From assembly GCA_024802545.1 (NCBI GenBank), contig CP103416.1:310001-374000 (forward strand): a stretch of DNA of 64,000 nt, given 5' to 3'. Below the pieces are notes generated by a model. The model was given only the letters and a program-made list of their open reading frames with translations, was not told the DNA's origin and made no database searches. The stretch's first letter is position 1, and each line of letters opens with the position of its first letter. The translations under genes were made by a program, and so were the position numbers. Origin of the DNA: SAR92 clade bacterium H455 (GTDB lineage: Bacteria; Pseudomonadota; Gammaproteobacteria; Pseudomonadales; Porticoccaceae). Shown in pieces: positions 45,120-55,079 of this stretch.

Positions 45120-46931
45120 TTACTTTGGCGCACGCTTGCGTTCGTTCTCAGTCAGGCGCTTTTTGCGCAGACGAATGCTGATTGGCGTGACTTCTACCAG
45201 CTCATCGTCTTCAATAAACTCCAAGGCCTGCTCTAGCGTGTGCTTGATCGGTGGCACTAGGGTCAGTGCTTCGTCTGTTCCCGAGGCGCGAACGTTAGTC
45301 AGCTGCTTGCCTTTAATTGGGTTGACGACCAAATCATTACCGCGAGAGTGAATGCCGACTATCTGGCCTTCGTAAACATCAATTGCATGACCTAAGAATA
45401 GACGACCGCGAGCCTGAATATTAAATAATGCATAGGCAGCAGTTTTACCCTTAACCATGCTGATCAGAGCGCCGTTCTTGCGTGAGTGGGCTTCGCCCTC
45501 TTTCGCTGGGCCGTAGTGATCAAAAATGCTGGTCATAATGCCTGAACCTGAAGTCAGGGTCAGAAAGGCACCACGGAAGCCAATCAGTCCACGAGACGGC
45601 ATAGAAAATTCCAGGCGTACACGGCCTTTTCCGTCAGGTTCCATATTGGTCAGCTCGGCTTTACGCATGCCGAGTTCTTCCATTACTGAGCCCTGGTGCT
45701 GTTCTTCAACGTCGATGACAACCTGCTCAAAAGGCTCATGAACCTTGCCGTCGACTATTCTCTGAACCACTTCCGGACGTGAAACGCCCATCTCGAAGCC
45801 TTCGCGACGCATGGTTTCAATCAGTACCGACAGGTGAAGCTCGCCGCGACCAGAAACAATAAACTTGTCTGGGGTGTCCCCAGGAGAAACGCGCAGTGCG
45901 ACGTTGTGAATCAGCTCCTGTGCGAGACGGTCTTTAATATTTCGCGTGGTCACATACTTGCCTTCAAGTCCGGCAAAAGGTGAATCGTTAACAATAAAGG
46001 TCATGCTCACAGTGGGCTCATCAACACTCAGTGCTGGCAAGGCTTCAATATGCTCTGGATCGCAAAGAGTGTCGGAGATGCTCAGGCCGTCAATGCCATT
46101 AATACAGACGATATCGCCAGCGCCGGCTAATTCGGTCTCGATCTGCTCGAGTCCGAGATAACCTTTAACATTGAGAACCTTACCTTTGCGCTCTTTGCCG
46201 TCGGCAGACTTAACAATAACCTGCTGTCCTGGCTTGAGCTTGCCGCGGGTAATGCGACCAACACCGATAACGCCAACGTAGCTGTCATAGGCCAGGGCGG
46301 AAACCTGCATCTGGAATGGGCCGTCGACGTCAACCTTTGGTGCAGGTACGTCCTTGACGATCATTTCGTAGAGTGGGGTCATGTCTTCTGCCATATCATC
46401 TAGCTCGAGACCAGCAATGCCGTTCAGTGCCGACGCATAGATAACGGGGAAGTCGAGCTGCTCGTCAGTGGCGCCAAGGTTGTCGAAGAGGTCAAAAACC
46501 TGATCCATAACCCAGTCTGGACGAGCGCCTGGACGGTCAACCTTGTTGATAACAACAATCGGGCGCAAGCCCTGCTCGAATGCTTTAGAGGTTACAAAGC
46601 GTGTCTGTGGCATTGGGCCGTCTACGGCATCAACCAGCAACAATACTGAGTCGACCATAGATAGAACGCGCTCTACTTCTCCACCGAAGTCGGCGTGACC
46701 TGGGGTGTCTACAATATTGATGCGATAGTCATTCCAATTGATCGCAGTGTTCTTCGCCAGAATCGTAATTCCGCGCTCTTTCTCCTGATCGTTGGAGTCC
46801 ATAAGGCGCTCTGAACCCACATCTTTACGATCTAGGGTGCCAGATTGGCTGAGAAGTTTGTCGACCAGAGTTGTTTTACCGTGGTCAACGTGGGCAATGA
46901 TTGCAATGTTCCGCAGGTTTTCGATGGACAT
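45120..46931 (-). CDS. typA: Ribosome-associated GTPase TypA/BipA
   Basis: TypA is a translational GTPase of the EF-G superfamily that assists ribosome assembly and stress or cold adaptation. The 603-residue protein begins [20 protein letters not shown] with the P loop, and has [12 protein letters not shown] (G3) and [10 protein letters not shown] (G4). The C-terminal domain specific to BipA ends with an [15 protein letters not shown] tail. The frame is open 7 codons further, but the ATG at 46929-46931 is the family start. In pseudomonads typA lies beside thiI and glnA; here a GGDEF protein and a rhodanese separate it from glnA. Confidence 0.97.
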   Translation of the reverse strand: MSIENLRNIAIIAHVDHGKTTLVDKLLSQSGTLDRKDVGSERLMDSNDQEKERGITILAKNTAINWNDYRINIVDTPGHADFGGEVERVLSMVDSVLLLVDAVDGPMPQTRFVTSKAFEQGLRPIVVINKVDRPGARPDWVMDQVFDLFDNLGATDEQLDFPVIYASALNGIAGLELDDMAEDMTPLYEMIVKDVPAPKVDVDGPFQMQVSALAYDSYVGVIGVGRITRGKLKPGQQVIVKSADGKERKGKVLNVKGYLGLEQIETELAGAGDIVCINGIDGLSISDTLCDPEHIEALPALSVDEPTVSMTFIVNDSPFAGLEGKYVTTRNIKDRLAQELIHNVALRVSPGDTPDKFIVSGRGELHLSVLIETMRREGFEMGVSRPEVVQRIVDGKVHEPFEQVVIDVEEQHQGSVMEELGMRKAELTNMEPDGKGRVRLEFSMPSRGLIGFRGAFLTLTSGSGIMTSIFDHYGPAKEGEAHSRKNGALISMVKGKTAAYALFNIQARGRLFLGHAIDVYEGQIVGIHSRGNDLVVNPIKGKQLTNVRASGTDEALTLVPPIKHTLEQALEFIEDDELVEVTPISIRLRKKRLTENERKRAPK

Positions 46932-47001
46932 GAGAGGTACCAGTAGGCGCAAAAAGGCGCGATTATAGGCTAATTGACAGAAACTGCTACGGATCTTTTC
47001 G

Positions 47002-49389
47002 TTAGGCGGTAGATTCTTCGCTGCTGATAGTGTTACGTTCGATCAACATTCGGGTAATTGCGGTGGCTGGTGAGGGGGGTGCGATCAGGTTTCCCTGCAA
47101 TAGCTGACAGCCGGTATCGAGTAAAAGGTGATGTATTTCGGCCTCTTCAACGCAGGGAGCTATACAATTTAGGCCCACAGATTTAGTCAGCTCCACCAAA
47201 CCTTTGACCAAATTCCAAGAACTCTCCATGTAGGGACATTCGGCCATTAGTTTGTGAGAAATGCGAATGGTATCCACATCGAATTCCCGCAACTTTTGAA
47301 TTGGCAGGGTCTGATAGCCGACGTTGTCGACAACAAAACGAATACCTAGAGCTCTGAGGCTGTTCAATTGCAGAGTCAGGGGGTTATGTATTTTCGGCAG
47401 GGTTTCGGTGTGAACAGTAAACACCAGAGTGTTTGGCTCGATAGAGTATTTGGCCAGTAGTGCTTCAATGCTCAAGCTAAACGACGGATGCTCCAGCTCA
47501 CGCAAGCTGAGGGTGAAGTAAATCTGCTGATCCTTAAGCCATAAATCCTGATCGCGCCACAGATCGACCTGATTAAAAATCTGATCGAGGAGTGTTAGTG
47601 AGATATCTACGATCATCGAGCCTGACTCGAGCAGTGAGATAATTTCATTGGCGGCGATCAATTCATTGTTGGGATTTTTCCAGCGCAAAAATATTTGTAG
47701 GCCGCTAATCAGATTAGTCTTGGTATTGAGGATAGGTTGGTAGTAAGGCAAAAACGATTGGTTATTTGTCTTGTCACGGAGCTGTTCCAGCAGAATGGCC
47801 TGAGTTTGCATCTCAGAGGGGAGTTTCTGGTTGTGGAAATAGTAGTTCGATTTGCCCTCGCGCTTGATGGTGTAGAGGGCCTTGTCTGCTTGCTGCAGGA
47901 TTGCCTCGCTATCAGAGCTGCCATCGTTAAACAGTACAATGCCGATACTGCAACTAATACGGAATTTTTCATCTTTGATCACCAGGGGCTCGCGGGCAGC
48001 ATCAATGATTTTTTCTGCCACCTGAGCGATCTGCAGGCGCGAGGGTTCTTCTTCGGTGCCGAGGTTTTCCAGCAGTACGACAAATTCGTCACCGCCGAGG
48101 CGGGCTACGGCCTCCTCAGAGCGAATCACCTTGCGCAGGCGCTGAGCGAATAGGGCCAGTGCTATATCGCCGTAATGATGGCCGCGGGTATCGTTAATCT
48201 CTTTAAAATGATCGAGATCGATAAAGAGTAACGAGCAGTAATTTTGACTGCGCTGGGCCAGGGCGACAACGCGATTGAGTTCTTCCATTAAACGGTGGCG
48301 GTTGGGCAGGCCGGTTAAGGGGTCAAAGTACGCCTGCTGTTTGATGCGTGTTTCGAGATTGACCCGGTCGGTGACATCTTCCACGAAGGATGCTGCGCCC
48401 ACCACATTCATCGCCGCATCAAACAGTGGCGTATCGTTCCATTCGCAGATAATCATGGTGCCGTCGCGGGTGACATTTTCTGCGGTGCCGGTAAAGTCCT
48501 TTCCAAAGAGGAAAAGATCGTTTTCTACCTGCTGTAATAAAAAACTCTTCTTTTTATCAAATAGAAACTCTGTAGTGCGCCCCAAGACTTCTTCTTTGGC
48601 ATATCCAAATATGGTGGTGGCTGCTGGATTCCAGCCAATTATTTTGCGTTCCTGATTCCATTCAATAAACCCAAGGGGGGTCTGTTCAATCAGGCTGGTG
48701 ATCTTTTGGCTGGTGGCGACCACCACATCTGAGTGCTCATTGGCTTTGATCATATTGCCGGTCGCCCAGCTAAAGCTGCGGCGCTGACTGAGCTGGTTGC
48801 GGTTGAGAATAAAATAGGTCAGTGCGACGAAGACTAAAAAGCCCGGGCTTATTTGGGCTTGATAGCTGAATAATGAGATAAATAGTGGCGCAAAAACCAG
48901 ACTTAAAAAGAGGTGGCGAAAGATCGGAAGTAGCGCATGGGCCAGTGGCCAGGCAAAGGTCAGGGCAATCAGGGTTATAGCAGCGAAGACCGAGGTTTCT
49001 ATATGATCGGGGGTGATGAAAATCACAGCTGCGGCCCCGTATAGGGCGGCAAAAAGTAGTGACGAGGTAGTGATAAGAGCGCGCGTTTGGCTGCTACTTG
49101 GCCTGTTGTCGCGGCTGATGCGCACTGACCACAGCCAGATTGTCAGGCTCGCGAGGGAGACAGCGGCTAGCCAGATCCAGTTCCAGTGTAAAAAAGTTTG
49201 GTTTTGAGCACTTTCCAGAACCAGTAGGAATATGGCGCCGGCCATTGAAATGCCCAAGCCTGAGCTGATGTTTTCTGAAACGTGCCTTTCCAGCTCGATC
49301 TGAATCGAGCTGTTGAGTGAGCGGGGAGTGGAGTGTTCTGCTTCCTTGAATTCCCCGAGCAAATTTTCAGTGCTCATCATCGGCTGCAT
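47002..49389 (-). CDS. Membrane PAS-GGDEF protein with degenerate EAL domain
   Basis: A 795-residue multidomain protein. An N-terminal membrane region with about five or six helices (45-195) is followed by a PAS domain (about 228-345), an intact GGDEF domain (350-518, GGDEF at 432-436) and an EAL-like domain (535-785). The EAL signature is LQIFLRW (564-570) instead of EALLRW; DDFG has become DNVG (688-691), and the later metal and lysine motifs are IRIS and PCVE. Phosphodiesterase activity is therefore unlikely, and the protein is predicted to be a diguanylate cyclase. MSTENL, four codons later, is an alternative start. Confidence 0.88.
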   Translation of the reverse strand: MQPMMSTENLLGEFKEAEHSTPRSLNSSIQIELERHVSENISSGLGISMAGAIFLLVLESAQNQTFLHWNWIWLAAVSLASLTIWLWSVRISRDNRPSSSQTRALITTSSLLFAALYGAAAVIFITPDHIETSVFAAITLIALTFAWPLAHALLPIFRHLFLSLVFAPLFISLFSYQAQISPGFLVFVALTYFILNRNQLSQRRSFSWATGNMIKANEHSDVVVATSQKITSLIEQTPLGFIEWNQERKIIGWNPAATTIFGYAKEEVLGRTTEFLFDKKKSFLLQQVENDLFLFGKDFTGTAENVTRDGTMIICEWNDTPLFDAAMNVVGAASFVEDVTDRVNLETRIKQQAYFDPLTGLPNRHRLMEELNRVVALAQRSQNYCSLLFIDLDHFKEINDTRGHHYGDIALALFAQRLRKVIRSEEAVARLGGDEFVVLLENLGTEEEPSRLQIAQVAEKIIDAAREPLVIKDEKFRISCSIGIVLFNDGSSDSEAILQQADKALYTIKREGKSNYYFHNQKLPSEMQTQAILLEQLRDKTNNQSFLPYYQPILNTKTNLISGLQIFLRWKNPNNELIAANEIISLLESGSMIVDISLTLLDQIFNQVDLWRDQDLWLKDQQIYFTLSLRELEHPSFSLSIEALLAKYSIEPNTLVFTVHTETLPKIHNPLTLQLNSLRALGIRFVVDNVGYQTLPIQKLREFDVDTIRISHKLMAECPYMESSWNLVKGLVELTKSVGLNCIAPCVEEAEIHHLLLDTGCQLLQGNLIAPPSPATAITRMLIERNTISSEESTA

Positions 49390-49543
49390 CCTGCGGCTGA
49401 TTTCGGTTGGACAAAACTCAGGCTAAGTTCTAAATATAGTCGCTTCTCAGCGATAATGGCGACTAATCAACTTAAATAATGCGAAATAGTGCAGATATAA
49501 CTTTGATTTGAGTGCTTATTTCTTGTTTTGGATCTATCGGGGG

Positions 49544-49816
49544 CTAACGCAGGGGGATAAAAACAGCGATCTTCGCAAAACCATTTTTTTGCAAAGAGTC
49601 AGCGTGGAGGCGGCTCATAATGCCCTTTTCGCAATACAGCAGATAGGACTGCTGCCTGTCGAGCTCGTCGAAGTGTTTCACAATCTGGAAGAATGGCAGG
49701 CAGATGATTTTATTGCCGGTCCAGACGAGTGGGCGCTGCTCGGTTTCATCCGGATGGCGGATGTCGAGGATAATGTCCTGAGCCTGTGGCTGGGATATTG
49801 TCTCAATGCTCGCCAT
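49544..49816 (-). CDS. Stand-alone ThiI-type rhodanese domain protein
   Basis: A 90-residue protein matching only the C-terminal rhodanese domain of ThiI: ILDIRHPDETEQRPL (16-30), KIICLPFFQIVKHFDELD (36-53) and the active-site loop YLLYCEKGIMSRL with Cys62 (58-70). In ThiI this cysteine carries persulfide sulfur for 4-thiouridine and thiazole synthesis. The frame closes 13 codons upstream at 49853-49855, and the ATG is preceded by AGGAA at a 7-base spacing, so it looks like a real short gene rather than debris. Full thiI normally occupies the typA-glnA interval in relatives. It lies opposite a spurious plus-strand frame. Confidence 0.8.
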   Translation of the reverse strand: MASIETISQPQAQDIILDIRHPDETEQRPLVWTGNKIICLPFFQIVKHFDELDRQQSYLLYCEKGIMSRLHADSLQKNGFAKIAVFIPLR

Positions 49817-49935
49817 TATTACGTTCCTGAATCGATATTGTTGATGAATAGGCTAGAAAGAATGGCAGAAAAACCATTCAAAAGCATTATACTGCTGCGG
49901 CTCGATAGCAGGCGCCATTAAAAACTTGATTTAAA

Positions 49936-49950
49936 GCACCTAAATGGTGC
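49936..49950 (+). promoter_or_regulatory. NtrC-binding palindrome 1 upstream of glnA
   Basis: GCACCTAAATGGTGC is a perfect GCACC-N5-GGTGC palindrome, the consensus NtrC (NR-I) site. It lies about 150 bases upstream of the sigma-54 promoter of glnA. Confidence 0.85.
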
Positions 49951-49966
49951 GTCAGGCTTTTACTTT

Positions 49967-49981
49967 GCACCATAGTGGTGC
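49967..49981 (+). promoter_or_regulatory. NtrC-binding palindrome 2 upstream of glnA
   Basis: GCACCATAGTGGTGC is a second perfect GCACC-N5-GGTGC palindrome. Its centre is 31 bases from the first site, about three helical turns, as in the paired E. coli glnA enhancer that allows cooperative NtrC binding. Confidence 0.85.
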
Positions 49982-50088
49982 CCTTTGGTTGGGTGGTGTG
50001 AGTTGCTGGCGGCCTATGGCCGGCCGGTGTGGCAGATTTGGCGATGGCTTTAGCTGGCACGGCTTGATCTGCACAGTGGTAGGTCTAT

Positions 50089-50104
50089 TGGCACGACTAT
50101 TGCA
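50089..50104 (+). promoter_or_regulatory. Sigma-54 promoter of glnA
   Basis: TGGCACGACTATTGCA matches the -24/-12 consensus TGGCAC-N5-TTGCW with the correct GG-N10-GC spacing. Transcription would begin near 50115, about 105 bases upstream of the glnA ATG. Confidence 0.88.
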
Positions 50105-50221
50105 GATTCTCGAACAGTAACAGTCTGTAGAGAATTGCTCAGGCAGTTTTGAAAGGATTCTTTGAAAGGCTTCGAATTAGAAAGCACAATTTAAAACGCA
50201 CAATCCCTATTGGAGGAATAC

Positions 50222-51628
50222 ATGTCTGAGAAGACTTTGAATCTTATTAAAGAAAGTGGCGCTCGCTGGGTCGATATGCGCTTTACTGATACCAAAGGTA
50301 AAGAGCAGCATGTTTCTATACCTGTTGGTGAAGTTGGCGATGACTTTTTCGTTGAAGGTAAAATGTTCGATGGATCATCTATCGCTGGTTGGAAGGGTAT
50401 TAACGAATCAGATATGATTTTGATGCCAGACGACAGCACTGCTGTTCTCGATCCCTTCACTGATGAGCCTACTGTTATTATTCGCTGTGGCATCGTTGAA
50501 CCCTCAACTATGCAGGGCTATGAACGCGATCCACGCTCCATTGCTCAGCGCGCTGAGCAATACCTGAACTCTACTGGCCTTGGCGATACTGCATTCTTTG
50601 GTCCCGAGCCTGAGTTTTTCGTCTTTGACGATATCAAGTGGGGTGTCGACATGAGCGGCGCTTTCTACAAGATTAATTCTGACGAAGCAGCTTGGTCTTC
50701 AGGTAGTGATTTCGCTGATGGCAACATGGGCCACCGCCCTGGTGTTAAGGGCGGTTACTTCCCAGTACCACCAGTTGATAGCCTGCACGATCTGCGTGCT
50801 GCCATGTGTAATGCCATGGAGCAGATGGGTCTAGATATTGAAGTACATCACCACGAAGTAGGCACTGCTGGTCAGTGTGAGATTGGTGTTCGCTTTGATA
50901 CATTGGTTGCTAAAGCTGACCAGGTTCAGATTCTTAAGTACTGCGTGCACAACGTTGCTCACGCCTATGGCAAGACAGCGACCTTTATGCCTAAGCCAAT
51001 TGTTGGTGACAACGGTTCTGGCATGCACGTTCACATGTCTTTCGCTAAAGACGGCGTCAACCAGTTTGCTGGCGATGCCTATGCTGGCCTGAGCGAAACT
51101 GCTCTGTACTACATTGGCGGCATCATCAAGCACGCCAAGTCGCTGAATGCTTTTGCCAACGCTTCGACTAACTCCTACAAGCGCTTGATCCCAGGCTTTG
51201 AAGCACCGGTAATGCTGGCTTACTCAGCCCGTAACCGTTCTGCTTCAATCCGTATTCCCTACGTTGCTAGCCCACGTGGCAAGCGTGTAGAAGTACGCTT
51301 TGGTGATCCAACTGCCAACCCATACCTAATGTTTGCTTCAATGCTGATGGCGGGTCTGGATGGTATTAAGCACAAGATGCACCCTGGCGATGCAGCGGAC
51401 AAAGATCTCTATGATCTGCCTGCTGAAGAAGCCGCCGCTATCCCACAGGTTGCTGGCAGCCTGCGCGAAGCGCTGGACGAGCTTAATGCTGACCGTGAGT
51501 ATCTGACTGCTGGTGGTGTATTCACCGACGAAATGATCGACGCCTACATTGAGTTGAAGATGGAAGAAGTTTACCGCGTTGAGCACACCACTCACCCGGT
51601 TGAGTTTGATATGTACTACAGCGTATAA
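50222..51628 (+). CDS. glnA: Glutamine synthetase type I
   Basis: GlnA condenses ammonium with glutamate to glutamine. The 468 residues match GSI-beta (469 in E. coli). Motifs include [10 protein letters not shown] (latch/active site), [14 protein letters not shown], the ATP-binding and metal motif [18 protein letters not shown], and [16 protein letters not shown]. The regulatory adenylylation tyrosine is in [10 protein letters not shown], the target of GlnE. The frame opens 4 codons upstream, but the ATG at 50222 has a strong GGAGG site. Paired NtrC sites and a sigma-54 promoter lie upstream, and a strong terminator follows. Confidence 0.98.
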   Translation: MSEKTLNLIKESGARWVDMRFTDTKGKEQHVSIPVGEVGDDFFVEGKMFDGSSIAGWKGINESDMILMPDDSTAVLDPFTDEPTVIIRCGIVEPSTMQGYERDPRSIAQRAEQYLNSTGLGDTAFFGPEPEFFVFDDIKWGVDMSGAFYKINSDEAAWSSGSDFADGNMGHRPGVKGGYFPVPPVDSLHDLRAAMCNAMEQMGLDIEVHHHEVGTAGQCEIGVRFDTLVAKADQVQILKYCVHNVAHAYGKTATFMPKPIVGDNGSGMHVHMSFAKDGVNQFAGDAYAGLSETALYYIGGIIKHAKSLNAFANASTNSYKRLIPGFEAPVMLAYSARNRSASIRIPYVASPRGKRVEVRFGDPTANPYLMFASMLMAGLDGIKHKMHPGDAADKDLYDLPAEEAAAIPQVAGSLREALDELNADREYLTAGGVFTDEMIDAYIELKMEEVYRVEHTTHPVEFDMYYSV

Positions 51629-51663
51629 ATAGCCGAATACATTTTTACTCCTAGCAAGACCTG

Positions 51664-51698
51664 AAAAGCCCGCCATTGTCTCAATGGCGGGCTTTTTC
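51664..51698 (+). terminator. Strong intrinsic terminator of glnA
   Basis: AAGCCCGCCATTG pairs perfectly with CAATGGCGGGCTT around a TCT loop and is followed by a run of T. It begins 36 bases after the glnA stop. Confidence 0.93.
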
Positions 51699-51785
51699 TT
51701 TGCTCAAAATAGGTCTAGTCTTTAAATAGCGTACCTTGGCATCTGTGCCAGTCACGGTTAATTAACAGACTTACAGGCCGGATCA

Positions 51786-52361
51786 ATGAAGTCACCTCTA
51801 TCCTCTTGTGCAGCAATTCTCTCCACTCTCCCCATTACTTTGGCTGTAGCCTCAGCAATGGCTTCCGGTGTTTATAAGGTTGTCGATGATCAGGGCAATA
51901 TCACTTACACAGATGCGCCCCCAGCTGAAACTGTTATGGATGAGGTGCTCTTGCCTGCTATTAATCCGATCTCTAGCCCAGCTCCAGCTCCACGTCCCAC
52001 TCCAAATTCAGAGGCCACAAGATCCCCAGAATCTGCAGATGCAGAGCCGGTCATGGCCTTTACAGGTTACTCATCAGCCGCACTGGCCGGGCCCTTGGAC
52101 GGCTCTCTAGTGCACTTCGATGAGCCCAGCCTCATGGTTCAAGTGGCCCTGACACCGCCGCTTGAAGCGGATCACCTAGTGCAGTTTTATGTCGATGGCT
52201 ACGCTTATGGCAGCGCTATCTCGGCAAACTCGCTATCTATTGGCGGATTGGAGCGCGGATCGCACCGTATATCAGCTCGTGTGCTCTCATCTCAGGGCGC
52301 AGTATTGGCCATCACTGAGTCCGTCACGGTGCATGTGCAGCGTCATTTCAAGCGCAATTAA
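51786..52361 (+). CDS. Secreted DUF4124 domain protein
   Basis: A 191-residue protein with an N-terminal signal peptide (hydrophobic about residues 7-25, cleavage near AMAS) followed by GVYKVVDDQGNITYTDAPP, the conserved core of DUF4124 (residues about 28-46). A Pro/Ala/Ser-rich linker leads to a beta-rich C-terminal domain (about 90-190) resembling an Ig-like fold. It probably acts in the periplasm or envelope; the molecular role is unknown. It lies between glnA and ntrB, a place where pseudomonads also carry a small envelope-protein gene. Confidence 0.82.
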   Translation: MKSPLSSCAAILSTLPITLAVASAMASGVYKVVDDQGNITYTDAPPAETVMDEVLLPAINPISSPAPAPRPTPNSEATRSPESADAEPVMAFTGYSSAALAGPLDGSLVHFDEPSLMVQVALTPPLEADHLVQFYVDGYAYGSAISANSLSIGGLERGSHRISARVLSSQGAVLAITESVTVHVQRHFKRN

Positions 52362-52379
52362 CTCGTTTAAAATCTATCT

Positions 52380-52394
52380 GCACCATAATGGTGC
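52380..52394 (+). promoter_or_regulatory. NtrC-binding palindrome upstream of ntrBC
   Basis: GCACCATAATGGTGC is a perfect GCACC-N5-GGTGC site, about 107 bases upstream of a sigma-54-like promoter and 170 bases before the ntrB ATG. It supports autoregulation of ntrBC. Confidence 0.83.
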
Positions 52395-52486
52395 GCCATT
52401 CCCTGAGCTGAACTATACTTGGCTCAGTCTATCGTCCCCGACCCGCCTATAGCGGTCGCTTGCGAAGATTCATGACGATTGGCTTT

Positions 52487-52502
52487 TGGCTTGCTTATTG
52501 CA
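52487..52502 (+). promoter_or_regulatory. Sigma-54-like promoter of ntrBC
   Basis: TGGCTTGCTTATTGCA retains TGGC and TTGCA with GG-N10-GC spacing; the -24 box has TT instead of AC. Transcription would start near 52514, 50 bases before ntrB. Confidence 0.7.
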
Positions 52503-52563
52503 AGACAGACTGAGGAGGCTCAGTAGTCTCTACAGTATTCATACTCGAATCGATTAGGAACTT

Positions 52564-53640
52564 ATGACCTCAGATCAACTACATAGATTGCTGCTGGATA
52601 ATCTCAACACTGCCGTGTTGTTGATCGATCAGAGCCTATTGATCGATTATATAAACCCTGCCGCGGAGTCTCTGCTTCAGGCCGGCAGCGCGCGTCTGCG
52701 TGGTTCTGCGGTGAGTGATCTGTTTGATGATGATGAAATCGCACGCCAGACCTTGCGTGAGGCGCTTGAGTTTGGGCGGGCTCTGACATTACGCCATGAA
52801 TTTCTCCGTGGTTTAGGGGTTGAATCCTCTCAGGTGGATTACACCGTGACGCCTATAAGCATTGGCTCAGACCGGTGGGTGTTGATGGAGATGCAGCCTA
52901 TAGACCGTATTCTGCGGATTAACCGCGAGGAGGCATTGCTCTCGGTTCACGATACCTCGAGAAGTCTAATTCGCGGTTTAGCCCACGAAATTAAAAATCC
53001 CTTGGGCGGTATCCGCGGAGCAGCTCAGTTGTTGGCCCAGGAAATCTCTAGCAGTAAAATCGATAGCGAGACCGCGGAGCTCTGCCAGATTATTACCACC
53101 GAAACCGATCGCCTGAGAAATCTTGTCGATAGGCTGTTGGGTCCCAGTCAGTTGCCTAGATTTGCTCCGATCAATATTCATGAGGTGGCCGAGCACGTCG
53201 CCACATTAATCGAAGTAGAAGTACAGGGCGGGCTGGTTGTAGCGCGTGATTACGATCCCAGCATTCCGGATCTGTCAGGTGATCGCGAACAGCTTATTCA
53301 GGCAGTGCTAAATGTTGCACGCAACGCTATGCAGGCAATGCTTGAATCAGATTCCCCCCAGCGGCGCTTAACCCTAAAAACCAGAATTCAACGCAATTTC
53401 ACTATTGCCGGTCAGCATCACAAGGTCCTGTGCCGCCTCGATATTATGGATACCGGGCCGGGTATTTCTGAAGATATTAAAGAACGAATTTTCTTTCCCA
53501 TGATCAGTGGTCGCAGCGAGGGCACCGGGTTGGGTTTAACCATTGCCCAGTCTGCGATCAATGTTCATCAGGGCATTATTGAATGCGAATCAGAGCCGGG
53601 CAGTACCCGTTTCTCGATCTATTTACCGATAAAGGCATAG
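52564..53640 (+). CDS. ntrB: Nitrogen regulation sensor histidine kinase NtrB
   Basis: A 358-residue soluble sensor kinase. A PAS domain occupies about residues 5-115, followed by the phosphoacceptor His141 in GLAHEIKNPLGGIRGAAQLL. The ATPase domain has the N box NVARNAMQAM, G1 DTGPGISEDI and G2 GRSEGTGLGL motifs. No membrane segments are seen, as expected for NtrB (GlnL), which responds to PII. Length is close to E. coli NtrB (349). The start of ntrC follows one base after its stop. Confidence 0.96.
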   Translation: MTSDQLHRLLLDNLNTAVLLIDQSLLIDYINPAAESLLQAGSARLRGSAVSDLFDDDEIARQTLREALEFGRALTLRHEFLRGLGVESSQVDYTVTPISIGSDRWVLMEMQPIDRILRINREEALLSVHDTSRSLIRGLAHEIKNPLGGIRGAAQLLAQEISSSKIDSETAELCQIITTETDRLRNLVDRLLGPSQLPRFAPINIHEVAEHVATLIEVEVQGGLVVARDYDPSIPDLSGDREQLIQAVLNVARNAMQAMLESDSPQRRLTLKTRIQRNFTIAGQHHKVLCRLDIMDTGPGISEDIKERIFFPMISGRSEGTGLGLTIAQSAINVHQGIIECESEPGSTRFSIYLPIKA

Positions 53641-53641
53641 C

Positions 53642-55060
53642 ATGAACAGCACATCTGAAATTTGGATAGCCGAAGACGACCGCTCGCTGCGCTGGGTAAT
53701 GGAGAAGGCAATTTCTCGCGAAGGCATCGAAGTGCGCAGCTTTGAAAATGGCGACGATCTATTGCTGGCACTCCAGTCATCGCTGCCAGAAATTATTATT
53801 TCCGACATTCGCATGCCTGGCATTGACGGTCTCGAACTGCTTAAACAGATCCACTCCACGCGGCCCAATATCCCAGTGATTATTACTACTGCACACTCGG
53901 ATCTTGATAGCGCCGTCGCGGCCTATCAGGGTGGCGCCTTCGAATATCTGCCAAAGCCTTTTGATCTCGATGAATTGGTCGATGTAGCCCGTCGCGGTGT
54001 CACCTTTGCCCGGGAACAAAAACCTCAAGACCTGCCTCGTGACGCGCCACCTTCCCAAGAAATTATTGGTGAAGCACCGGCCATGCAGGAAGTATTTCGT
54101 GCCATTGGTCGACTCTCCAATTCCAATATCACCGTCTTGATTAATGGCGAATCGGGAACTGGTAAGGAACTTGTCGCTCATGCGTTGCATAAGCACAGTC
54201 CGCGTCGGAACTCTAAATTTATCGCCCTGAATATGGCCGCTATTCCCCATGACCTGATTGAGTCAGAGCTGTTTGGTCATGAGAAAGGCGCTTTTACCGG
54301 TGCTGCCCAGCGCCGCGAAGGACGCTTCGAGCAGGCCAATGGCGGCACCTTATTTCTCGATGAAATAGGCGATATGCCACCCGAGGCGCAGACTCGTCTA
54401 TTGCGAGTGTTGGCAGATGGCGAATTCTATCGAGTCGGCGGCCACACCTCGGTGAAGGTGGATGTGCGGATTATTGCGGCAACCCATCAAAATTTAGAAG
54501 AACTGGTGGAAAGTAATCGCTTTCGCGAAGATCTCTATCATCGCATTAACGTTATTCGCGTCCACCTACCCAAGCTCACGGATCGCCGTGAAGATATCCC
54601 TCAGCTGATGACGCACTTTTTCCATCGCGCCGCTAAAGAGCTGGAGATGGAGCCCAAGTCGCTGTCTCGGGAGGCGGAAGATTTTTTCTGCGCTATGGAA
54701 TGGCCCGGCAATGTTCGTCAGCTGGAAAATATATGCCGCTGGCTCACCGTGATGGCCGCAGGCCGCGAGGTGTTGCTGACGGATTTGCCTCCAGAGCTAA
54801 AGGCTGAAGATGCGGCTGGCGAGCTGCGTGTGCAGGGTGACTGGCAGCAGATGCTGCGCCGCTGGAGTGAGCGAGAACTCAAGTCGGGACGTCGAGATAT
54901 TCTCTCTCAGGCGGTACCGGATTTTGAGCGCACCATGATTGAAACTGCGCTGGCTCATACCAGTGGCCGGAAAAAAGATGCCGCTGAATTGTTGGGCTGG
55001 GGTCGCAACACATTGACCCGAAAACTGCAGGAATATCAAATGGAGAACCAGGCGCTCTAG
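53642..55060 (+). CDS. ntrC: Nitrogen regulation response regulator NtrC
   Basis: A 472-residue sigma-54 activator. The receiver domain (1-120) has acidic residues in AEDD and the phosphorylation site Asp55 in IISDIRMPG. The AAA+ domain carries GESGTGKE (Walker A), the sigma-54-contacting GAFTGA loop and [11 protein letters not shown] (Walker B). A Fis-type helix-turn-helix ends the protein ([23 protein letters not shown]). The family length is 469. It would bind the GCACC-N5-GGTGC sites seen before glnA and ntrB. A tandem repeat and terminator follow. Confidence 0.97.
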   Translation: MNSTSEIWIAEDDRSLRWVMEKAISREGIEVRSFENGDDLLLALQSSLPEIIISDIRMPGIDGLELLKQIHSTRPNIPVIITTAHSDLDSAVAAYQGGAFEYLPKPFDLDELVDVARRGVTFAREQKPQDLPRDAPPSQEIIGEAPAMQEVFRAIGRLSNSNITVLINGESGTGKELVAHALHKHSPRRNSKFIALNMAAIPHDLIESELFGHEKGAFTGAAQRREGRFEQANGGTLFLDEIGDMPPEAQTRLLRVLADGEFYRVGGHTSVKVDVRIIAATHQNLEELVESNRFREDLYHRINVIRVHLPKLTDRREDIPQLMTHFFHRAAKELEMEPKSLSREAEDFFCAMEWPGNVRQLENICRWLTVMAAGREVLLTDLPPELKAEDAAGELRVQGDWQQMLRRWSERELKSGRRDILSQAVPDFERTMIETALAHTSGRKKDAAELLGWGRNTLTRKLQEYQMENQAL

Positions 55061-55079
55061 TGCATTAAAATCCACAGGC

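Noticed and set aside
49508-49921. 137-codon plus-strand open frame over the rhodanese gene
   Set aside because: The opposite strand encodes a clear ThiI-type rhodanese with a ribosome binding site. The plus-strand translation matches no family and lacks a good start.
50055-50074. Second sigma-54-like sequence (TGGCACGG...CTGCA) upstream of glnA
   Set aside because: The spacing between GG and GC is three bases too long. The match at 50089-50104 has correct spacing.
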